From: Gemmatimonadota bacterium
Lineage (GTDB): Bacteria; Gemmatimonadota; Gemmatimonadetes; Gemmatimonadales; GWC2-71-9
Direction: 5' to 3'
DNA length: 36,146 bases
NCBI GenBank assembly: GCA_003222085.1
Contig: QHUK01000035.1
Coordinates: 1 to 36,146, forward strand
The notes under the pieces: generated by a model
What the model saw: the letters and a program-made list of their open reading frames with translations, nothing else
The model's database searches: none
What the model was told of the DNA's origin: nothing
Shown here: positions 30,317 through 36,146 of the stretch, in pieces
Numbering within the stretch: the first letter of the stretch is position 1
Layout of the letters: each line of letters opens with the position of its first letter
Program-made: the position numbers and the translations under genes

Positions 30317-31803
30317 AACACATCCTGGCCCTCGACCAGGGCACGACGAGCTCGCGCGCGATGGTGTTCGACCACAGCGGGAGCGTGGTGGCGCTGGCGC
30401 AGAAGGAGTTTCGTCAGATTTTTCCCCAGCCCGGCTGGGTGGAGCACGATGCGACGGAGATCTGGGCCACGCAGCGGCACACGGCGACGGAAGCCCTCGG
30501 CAAGGCCGGCCTGACGGCCGCCGACATCGCCGCGATCGGGATCACGAATCAGCGCGAAACCACCGTGGTCTGGGACCGCGAGACGGGCGAGCCGCTGCAT
30601 CACGCCATCGTGTGGCAGGATCGCCGCACGGCCGCCCGGTGCGACCAGTTGAAGGCCCGCGGGCTGGCGCCATTGATCAAACGCAAGACTGGCCTCGTGG
30701 TGGACGCCTATTTCTCCGGCACGAAGCTCGAGTGGCTGCTTCGCAATGTTCCGGGCGCGCGCGCCAAAGCGAAGGCCGGCAGGCTGGCGTTCGGCACCGT
30801 GGACTCGTGGCTCGTGTGGCATCTCACGGGCGGTCGCGTGCACGTGACCGATCCGAGCAACGCGTCGCGCACGATGCTGTTCAATCTCCGGACCGGCGAT
30901 TGGGACGACGAGCTGCTGAAGCTGTTCGGCGTGCCGCGCTCGGTGCTGCCGGCGGTCGGCTCGTCGAGCGAAGTGTACGGTGAGACGAGGCTGTTCGGGG
31001 GGGGCGGATCGATCCCCATCGCGGGCATCGCGGGCGACCAGCAGGCTGCGCTGTTTGGCCAGGCTTGTACGCAGCCGGGAATGGTGAAGAACACCTATGG
31101 GACCGGCTGTTTCATGCTGATGAACACCGGTACCAAACCGATCGTGTCCAAGAACAATCTCCTGACGACCGTGGCGTGGCGCATCGGGAACCGGACCGAG
31201 TACGCACTCGAGGGCAGCATTTTCATCGCCGGGGCGGTGGTGCAATGGCTGCGCGACGGACTGGGCATCATCGAGTCGTCGTCGGAAGTCGAAGCCCTGG
31301 CCTCCCGGGTGGAAGATACGGGTGGGGTGTATCTGGTCCCCGCGTTCGCCGGACTGGGCGCCCCGCACTGGGATCAATACGCGCGCGGTGTTCTCGCCGG
31401 CGTCACGCGCGGCACCACGGCGGCGCATATCGCACGCGCGGCGTTGGAAGGCATCGCGTTTCAGGTGGCCGACGTGCTCCGCGCGATGGAGGCCGATGCC
31501 AGGATCAAGCTGAAGGAGCTGCGCGTGGATGGCGGCGCGTCCGCCAACAACCTGCTGATGCAATTCCAGTCGCATCTGCTGGGCGTTCCCGTAGTGCGGC
31601 CCAAAGTCACCGAGACCACGGCGCTGGGGGCGGCGTATCTCGCGGGATTGGCGGTCGGCTACTGGAAGGACCAGAAACAGATCGCGGCGCAGTGGCAGGT
31701 GGATCGCCGCTTCACGCACGCGATGAAGCCGGCGCAGCGCCAGCAGCTCGAGGCCGGGTGGCGCAAGGCGCTCGAGCGGGCCAAAGGATGGGAGGCTCCA
31801 TAG
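30313..31803 (+). CDS. glpK: Glycerol kinase
   Basis: This 496-aa FGGY-family kinase phosphorylates glycerol to glycerol 3-phosphate in the cytoplasm. It shows the full set of family motifs: [16 protein letters not shown] at the N-terminus, [62 protein letters not shown] and [15 protein letters not shown]. Length is typical. The ATG overlaps the glpF stop, so the channel and kinase are translationally coupled. No glycerol-3-phosphate dehydrogenase gene follows in this window. Its final codons contain the start region of nagB. Confidence 0.97.
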   Translation: MKHILALDQGTTSSRAMVFDHSGSVVALAQKEFRQIFPQPGWVEHDATEIWATQRHTATEALGKAGLTAADIAAIGITNQRETTVVWDRETGEPLHHAIVWQDRRTAARCDQLKARGLAPLIKRKTGLVVDAYFSGTKLEWLLRNVPGARAKAKAGRLAFGTVDSWLVWHLTGGRVHVTDPSNASRTMLFNLRTGDWDDELLKLFGVPRSVLPAVGSSSEVYGETRLFGGGGSIPIAGIAGDQQAALFGQACTQPGMVKNTYGTGCFMLMNTGTKPIVSKNNLLTTVAWRIGNRTEYALEGSIFIAGAVVQWLRDGLGIIESSSEVEALASRVEDTGGVYLVPAFAGLGAPHWDQYARGVLAGVTRGTTAAHIARAALEGIAFQVADVLRAMEADARIKLKELRVDGGASANNLLMQFQSHLLGVPVVRPKVTETTALGAAYLAGLAVGYWKDQKQIAAQWQVDRRFTHAMKPAQRQQLEAGWRKALERAKGWEAP

Positions 31804-32582
31804 AAGTCGTCATCAAGCGGGACTACGACCAGATGAGCAAGACGGCGGCGCAGCTCGTCGTCGACGTGCTCAACACGAAGCCGAATGCCGTGCTCGGCAT
31901 GGCGACGGGGTCCACGCCGCTCGGCCTGTATCAGGAGTTGGTGCGCCTGTACCAGGCCGGGCAGGTCGACTTCTCTCGCGTGACGACGTTCAACCTCGAC
32001 GAATACGTCGGCCTGCCCGCGACTCACCCGCAGAGCTACCACTACTTCATGCACGAGCACTTCTTCCAGCACGTGAATATCCCGCAACACAACATCAACA
32101 TCCCCTCGGGCACGACCAGCAACTATCCCGCGTTCTGCCAATGGTACGAGGGGCGGATTGCGGAGTGCGGTGGGATCGACCTGCAGATCCTGGGCATCGG
32201 GACCGACGGCCACATCGCTTTCAACGAGCCAGGCAGCTCCCTCAGCTCGCGCACGCGGCTCAAGACGTTGTCCAAGCAGACCATCGACGACAACGCCCGG
32301 TTCTTCGATGCCCGAGAGGATGTGCCGGTCTATGCGATTACGATGGGCGTCGGGACCATCCTCGATGCGCGGCGGCTGGTCCTGGTGGCGAGCGGTAAGT
32401 CCAAGGCCAAGGCGATCGCCCAAGCCGTCGAGGGATCGGTCACCAGCATGGTGACGGCGAGTGCACTCCAGCTGCACCGGGATGCGACCGTCATCATCGA
32501 CGAGGCGGCGGCGGCCAGCCTGGCCATGCGCGACTACTACGAGTTCATCTACGCCGCCAAACCGGCGGCGCCGAGGGCGTAG
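31788..32582 (+). CDS. nagB: Glucosamine-6-phosphate deaminase
   Basis: This protein of about 264 aa converts glucosamine 6-phosphate to fructose 6-phosphate and ammonia. Motifs are [16 protein letters not shown] for phosphate binding, [11 protein letters not shown] with catalytic acids, [14 protein letters not shown], and [15 protein letters not shown] with the ring-opening His. [13 protein letters not shown] is also conserved. The start is uncertain: ATG 31788 overlaps glpK by 16 bases but has AAAGG right against it. The codon at 31800 (ATA) lies four bases after a good GGGAGG and corresponds to the usual first residue before EVVIKRDYD. Its place after glpK suggests one operon for glycerol and amino sugars; no NagA gene is seen. 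Confidence 0.95.
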   Translation: MGGSIEVVIKRDYDQMSKTAAQLVVDVLNTKPNAVLGMATGSTPLGLYQELVRLYQAGQVDFSRVTTFNLDEYVGLPATHPQSYHYFMHEHFFQHVNIPQHNINIPSGTTSNYPAFCQWYEGRIAECGGIDLQILGIGTDGHIAFNEPGSSLSSRTRLKTLSKQTIDDNARFFDAREDVPVYAITMGVGTILDARRLVLVASGKSKAKAIAQAVEGSVTSMVTASALQLHRDATVIIDEAAAASLAMRDYYEFIYAAKPAAPRA

Positions 32583-33383
32583 GTGGGCGATCGCCCGATC
32601 ATCCGGGTCCAACACATCGTCAAGTCGTTCGGCACCATCATGGCCGTCAACGACGTCTCCTTCGACGTCCGCCCCGGGGAGATTTTCGCGTTCCTGGGGC
32701 CGAACGGCGCCGGCAAGACGACTACCATCAAGATGCTCACCACCCTGTCGCGTCCGACGTCGGGCTCGCTCGAGCTCGACGGACTCGATGTCACCACGCA
32801 TCAGACGGCAGTCCGCAAGCGGTTCGGCGTCGTCTTCCAGGATCCGAGTCTCGACAGCGAGCTCACGGCATGGGAGAACATGGATATCCACGGGGTGCTG
32901 TACCACGTGCCGCGGCACGCCCGGCGGGAGCGGTGTGAAGTCCTGTTGCGGATGTTCGAGCTGTGGGAGCGGCGCGATGACCTGGTGAAGACGTTCTCCG
33001 GGGGCATGAAGCGCCGCCTCGAGATCGCCCGCGGGCTGCTGCACACGCCGAAAGTCTTGTTTCTCGACGAGCCGACGCTTGGCCTCGATCCGCAGAGCCG
33101 CAATCAGATGTGGACCCACGTGCGCAATCTCAGGGCCACCGAGGGCGTCACCGTGTTTCTCACCACCCACTACATGGACGAAGCGGATCGTGTGGCCGAC
33201 CGCATTGCCGTGATCGACCACGGGCGCCTGGTAGCCACCGGCTCGTCGGCGGAGCTCAAGCAGCAAACCGGTACCGATTCGCTGGAAGCCGCGTTTTTGG
33301 CGCTCACCGGCACGACGATCCGGGACGAGAGCGCCACGGCCGCGGACCAGATGCGTCAGGTCGCCCGCGTGTGGAGGAGATGA
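32583..33383 (+). CDS. ABC transporter ATP-binding protein (DrrA/ABC-2 type)
   Basis: This 266-aa protein is the ATPase of an ABC-2 exporter. Walker A is GPNGAGKTTTIKML, the signature is FSGGMKRRLEIARGLL, Walker B is VLFLDEPTLGLDP, and the switch His is in TTHYMDEADRVADRIAV. The C-terminal extension (LKQQTGTDSLEAAFLALTG) is typical of the DrrA/NodI/NatA group. The GTG at 32583 follows the nagB stop without a gap. It pairs with the permease encoded four bases further on. Cargo is unknown; members of the group move drugs, polysaccharides or ions. Confidence 0.94.
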   Translation: MGDRPIIRVQHIVKSFGTIMAVNDVSFDVRPGEIFAFLGPNGAGKTTTIKMLTTLSRPTSGSLELDGLDVTTHQTAVRKRFGVVFQDPSLDSELTAWENMDIHGVLYHVPRHARRERCEVLLRMFELWERRDDLVKTFSGGMKRRLEIARGLLHTPKVLFLDEPTLGLDPQSRNQMWTHVRNLRATEGVTVFLTTHYMDEADRVADRIAVIDHGRLVATGSSAELKQQTGTDSLEAAFLALTGTTIRDESATAADQMRQVARVWRR

Positions 33384-33387
33384 GCGG

Positions 33388-34134
33388 ATGAACGTCGTCT
33401 TCGTGCTCTGGCTGCGGGAAGTGAAAAAATACCTGCGCTCGCGCGTCCAGATCGTCGCGTCGCTCGGCGGCCCGCTCATGTACCTGGGCGTGCTCGGGTT
33501 CGGCCTCGGGCCGGTGTTTCAGCGCGCCGGCGAAGGCAGCTATCTCCAGTTCATGGCGCCCGGCGTGATCGGCATGGCCGTGCTGTTCACCGCCATGTTC
33601 TCGGGGATCGCCATGCTGTGGGACCGTCAGTTCGGTTTCCTCAAGGAGACGCTGGTCGCGCCGGTGCCGCGCCTGGCGATCATGATCGGGCGCACGCTCG
33701 GCGGTGCCACGGTCGCGGTGTTGCAGGGCACGCTGATTTTCGTCGTCACCCTCATCGCCGGATTCCGCCCCGTGAGCGTCCTCACCGTGCCGCTCGCGTT
33801 TCTCCTGATCGCGCTGATCGCCGTGGTGTTTGCGGCGCTCGCGACGGCGATCGGATCGACCATCAAGGAGATGCAGGGGTTCCAGATGGTGATGAACTTC
33901 CTCGTGATGCCGATCTTCTTTCTCTCCGCCGCGATCTACCCGCTCGAGGGCCTCCCTCGAGTGCTCGCGGCGCTCACCCGGGTCGATCCGCTCACCTATG
34001 GCGTCGACGGGATGCGCGGCCTGCTGACCGGACGCGCGCACTTCGGCGTCGCGTTCGACGTTGCGGTGCTGGTGGCGGTCGGGGTCTTGTTCGTGGCCGC
34101 CGGCGCATGGCGGTTCTCGAAAATCGAGGCTTAA
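33388..34134 (+). CDS. ABC-2 type transporter permease
   Basis: This 248-aa protein has six predicted helices and the ABC-2 pattern: short cytoplasmic N-terminus (WLREVKKYLRSRVQIVASL), GVIGMAVLFTAMFSGIAMLW, the coupling helix region RQFGFLKETLVAPVPRLAI, and LVMPIFFLSAAIYPLEGLP followed by DPLTYGVDGMRG near the end. It forms the membrane part of the exporter with the preceding ATPase. GGAGGAG lies eight bases before the ATG. It lies between the ATPase and the secreted glycosidase gene, and all probably share a transcript. Confidence 0.94.
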   Translation: MNVVFVLWLREVKKYLRSRVQIVASLGGPLMYLGVLGFGLGPVFQRAGEGSYLQFMAPGVIGMAVLFTAMFSGIAMLWDRQFGFLKETLVAPVPRLAIMIGRTLGGATVAVLQGTLIFVVTLIAGFRPVSVLTVPLAFLLIALIAVVFAALATAIGSTIKEMQGFQMVMNFLVMPIFFLSAAIYPLEGLPRVLAALTRVDPLTYGVDGMRGLLTGRAHFGVAFDVAVLVAVGVLFVAAGAWRFSKIEA

Positions 34135-34136
34135 AA

Positions 34137-35558
34137 ATGGCGCGCTTTCTTGTGTTGCTGCTCCTGCTCGCGAGGAGTGCTCCATCCCAGACCCGCGCGA
34201 TCGTCTATACCACTGCCGAGAGCACGAGCTTCCGGCTGACGCCAACAGACACCCTGACGTTCAAGCCGTCCGAGCTCACGTCGGAAGCGAAGGTGTACGT
34301 CTTCGTCGATCCGCGGAAAACCTTCCAGCCGTTCCTCGGGATCGGGGGGGCGCTCACCGATGCTGCGGCGGAGACCTTCGCCAAGCTTCCCGCTGTGCGA
34401 CAGGAAGAATTGCTGCAGGCGTATTACAGCCCCGACCGCGGGATCGGGTACACCCTGGCCAGGACCAACATCCACAGTTGTGACTTCTCGAGCGAGAGCT
34501 ACACGTACGTCGACGAGGGTGACAAGGAACTGAACTCATTCTCCATCGCGCACGACCTGCGCTACAGAATCCCCCTGATCAAGCGAGCGATGGCCGCGAG
34601 CGGCAACAAGCTCAAACTCTTTGCCAGTCCCTGGAGCCCGCCGGCGTTCATGAAGGACAACAATGACATGCTGCACGGCGGTCACCTTCGCTCCGAGTAC
34701 GCTCATTCCTGGGCTCTCTATTTTGCGAAGTTCATTCAGAGCTATCGCAAGGAAGGCGTGCCGATATGGGGGATCACCATCCAGAACGAGCCGATGGCCG
34801 TCCAGCGGTGGGAGTCCTGTGTCTATCAGGCGGGGGACGAGCGCGATTTTCTCAAAGATTACCTTGGCCCGGTCATGGTGCAGCAGGGGCTCCGGGACGT
34901 GAACATCATCGTGTGGGATCATAACCGCGACCTCATCATCCAGCGGGCGCAGACGATCTTCGACGATTCGCAGGCCGCGAAGTACGTCTGGGGGATCGGA
35001 TTCCACTGGTACGAGGATTGGTCGGGTGGACAGCAAATGTACGGCAATGTGGCCCTGGTGAACCGGCTCTATCCCGACAAGCACATCCTCTTTACCGAGG
35101 GCACACCGGCGAGCTTCGATTCGACGGCGTATGGACGATGGAGCCTGGGAGAGGCGTACGGCCGGTCGATGATCAACGATTTCAATTCAGGGACCGAGGG
35201 ATGGACCGACTGGAACATTCTGCTCGATGAGCGCGGTGGCCCGAACCACGTGGGGAACTTCTGCTTCGCGCCGATCCATGCCGACACGCGTACTGGCACG
35301 CTCATCTACACCAATTCCTACTACTATATCGGCCACTTCTCGAAGTTCATCCGTCCCGGTGCCAGACGGATCCTCGCGTCACCGAGCCGCAGCATGCTGC
35401 TCACCACGGGCTTTGTCAACGAAGATGGTACGGTGGCAGTCGTGGTCATGAACCCGACGCCGCGTGGCGGGCCATACTCGCTCGTTGTCGGCGCTGCGTC
35501 AGTGGAGATCAACTCGCTGCCACATTCGATCCAGACGGTGGTGTTCAGAGCTCGTTGA
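34137..35558 (+). CDS. Secreted glycoside hydrolase family 30 (glucosylceramidase/beta-1,6-glucanase type)
   Basis: This 473-aa protein has an export signal (MARFLVLLLLLARSAPSQ) and then a GH30 (beta/alpha)8 barrel. Family motifs are FQPFLGIGGALTDAAAETFA, RTNIHSCDFS, LFASPWSPPAFMK, WGITIQNEP (acid/base Glu218) and HILFTEGTP (nucleophile Glu321). A C-terminal beta-domain ends VEINSLPHSIQTVVFRA. This sub-type acts on beta-glucosides, including glucosylceramide or beta-1,6-glucan; the precise substrate is not readable. GAGG lies eight bases before the ATG at 34137, which directly follows the permease stop. The longer frame starting at 33618 crosses the permease gene and is rejected. Confidence 0.93.
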   Translation: MARFLVLLLLLARSAPSQTRAIVYTTAESTSFRLTPTDTLTFKPSELTSEAKVYVFVDPRKTFQPFLGIGGALTDAAAETFAKLPAVRQEELLQAYYSPDRGIGYTLARTNIHSCDFSSESYTYVDEGDKELNSFSIAHDLRYRIPLIKRAMAASGNKLKLFASPWSPPAFMKDNNDMLHGGHLRSEYAHSWALYFAKFIQSYRKEGVPIWGITIQNEPMAVQRWESCVYQAGDERDFLKDYLGPVMVQQGLRDVNIIVWDHNRDLIIQRAQTIFDDSQAAKYVWGIGFHWYEDWSGGQQMYGNVALVNRLYPDKHILFTEGTPASFDSTAYGRWSLGEAYGRSMINDFNSGTEGWTDWNILLDERGGPNHVGNFCFAPIHADTRTGTLIYTNSYYYIGHFSKFIRPGARRILASPSRSMLLTTGFVNEDGTVAVVVMNPTPRGGPYSLVVGAASVEINSLPHSIQTVVFRAR

Positions 35559-35594
35559 CGCGACGTTGATCACGCCGGTCCAGGTTTAGTTGCC

Positions 35595-36146
35595 ATGACG
35601 CCCGAGTCCGCCTACGTTCCGAGCATGTCGTCTCCCGCGTTCATGACGGCGGAGCAACTCCTGGGCGTGAGCATTCCCGGGAGGCGGGTGGAGTTGGTTC
35701 GTGGGGCGCTGATCGTCCGAGAGCCAGCAGGGCTCCGTCAGGGTCGGGTGGTGGCGACCCTATCACGACAGCTCATGGACCATGTCGAGGCGAACGACCT
35801 CGGCCAGGTCTACGCGGGGGACACTGGGTTCACCCTCGCTCGCAGCCCGGATACCGTGCGGGCTCCGGACATTGCCTTCATTCGACGGGATCGAGTGCCC
35901 CATCCGGAGCCCTCGGGCTATCCGGATTTGGCTCCGGACCTGGCCGTCGAGGTGCTGTCGCCCCACAACCGACCGGGAGAAACGTTGGCTAAGGTCGCGG
36001 ACTGGTTGAGCAGCGGGACCAGCCTTGTTTGGGTCATCGACCCGGAACGACGCCAAGCCCGTGTGTACCGCCAGGACGGCACGGAAGCCGTCGTGCTGGG
36101 CGGCGAAGCCCTCCGTGGCGAGGACTTGCTGCCCGGATTTAGTTGC
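35595..36146 (+). CDS. Uma2-family (DUF820) putative endonuclease; 3' end outside the window
   Basis: The frame from ATG 35595 stays open for 184 codons to the window end, so the last part is missing. It shows the Uma2 pattern: MTAEQLLGVSIPGRRVELVR, GQVYAGDTGFTL, RAPDIAFIRRDRV, and PDLAVEVLSPHNRPGETLAK followed by VWVIDPERRQARVYR. The Asp of PDIAF and the Glu of AVEVLS, with a downstream Lys, make the PD-(D/E)xK nuclease core. The family is abundant in cyanobacteria and soil bacteria, and its role is unclear. A downstream ATG at 35625 could also be the start. Confidence 0.88.
   Translation, partial: MTPESAYVPSMSSPAFMTAEQLLGVSIPGRRVELVRGALIVREPAGLRQGRVVATLSRQLMDHVEANDLGQVYAGDTGFTLARSPDTVRAPDIAFIRRDRVPHPEPSGYPDLAPDLAVEVLSPHNRPGETLAKVADWLSSGTSLVWVIDPERRQARVYRQDGTEAVVLGGEALRGEDLLPGFSC

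Noticed and set aside
31659-33479. Minus-strand frame of 606 codons over nagB and the ABC ATPase gene
   Set aside because: Antisense to two well-identified genes and without motifs.

Overview
This is a GC-rich, gene-dense bacterial chromosome segment. It carries 32 protein genes that I consider real, two of them cut by the window ends. I see no rRNA, tRNA, CRISPR array, insertion sequence or phage gene. The gene set suggests a member of Gemmatimonadota, or less likely Acidobacteriota: a large DUF5916 outer-membrane-type protein, an ECF42-type sigma factor, a caa3 oxidase operon, split LigD/LigC-type repair genes and a Uma2-family gene. That placement is inference from gene content; I could not run a taxonomic search.

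Region 1 (1-10144): the 3' end of an ECF sigma factor, a DUF5916 protein and an SDR oxidoreductase. A minus-strand run follows: alpha/beta hydrolase, ROK sugar kinase, and a two-subunit molybdenum hydroxylase of IorAB type. An MFS exporter is divergent from the hydrolase. The convergent SDR and IorB-type genes meet in a perfect 16-bp palindrome.

Region 2 (10161-15937, minus strand) is a tightly packed seven-gene caa3 cytochrome c oxidase operon. In transcription order it holds a basic three-TM membrane protein (PycTM-like layout), a four-TM protein, CoxII fused to cytochrome c, CoxI, CoxIII, CoxIV and CtaG. Many start and stop codons overlap. A short tandem repeat lies between the CoxIII and CoxIV genes.

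Region 3 (16082-23009) is the best candidate for an undescribed system. Four minus-strand genes encode a GNAT-type acyltransferase, a Rieske oxygenase, a second GNAT-like protein and a GH3-family acyl-adenylating enzyme. They are divergent from an MMPL/RND lipid-type exporter. The gap between the two sides holds a compound palindromic element made of 11-bp-phased CTTGACC repeats. The same two-repeat unit recurs at 28063-28080, upstream of a beta-helix lipoprotein gene.

Region 4 (23081-27942): an uncharacterised 194-aa protein is translationally coupled to a stand-alone LigD polymerase-type protein. That gene overlaps tail-to-tail with an ATP-dependent DNA ligase of LigC/LigD type. DoxX, PAP2-phosphatase-like and UppP genes follow on the minus strand. 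No Ku gene is in the window.

Region 5 (28157-36146, plus strand): a secreted beta-helix lipoprotein, then a 264-bp gap with a possible broken signal-peptide fragment and a hairpin-masked small ORF. After it comes a compact run of GlpF-type channel, glycerol kinase, glucosamine-6-phosphate deaminase, an ABC exporter pair and a secreted GH30 glycosidase. The run looks like carbohydrate and glycerol catabolism. A truncated Uma2-family gene ends the window. No gene-free stretch exceeds 300 bases.
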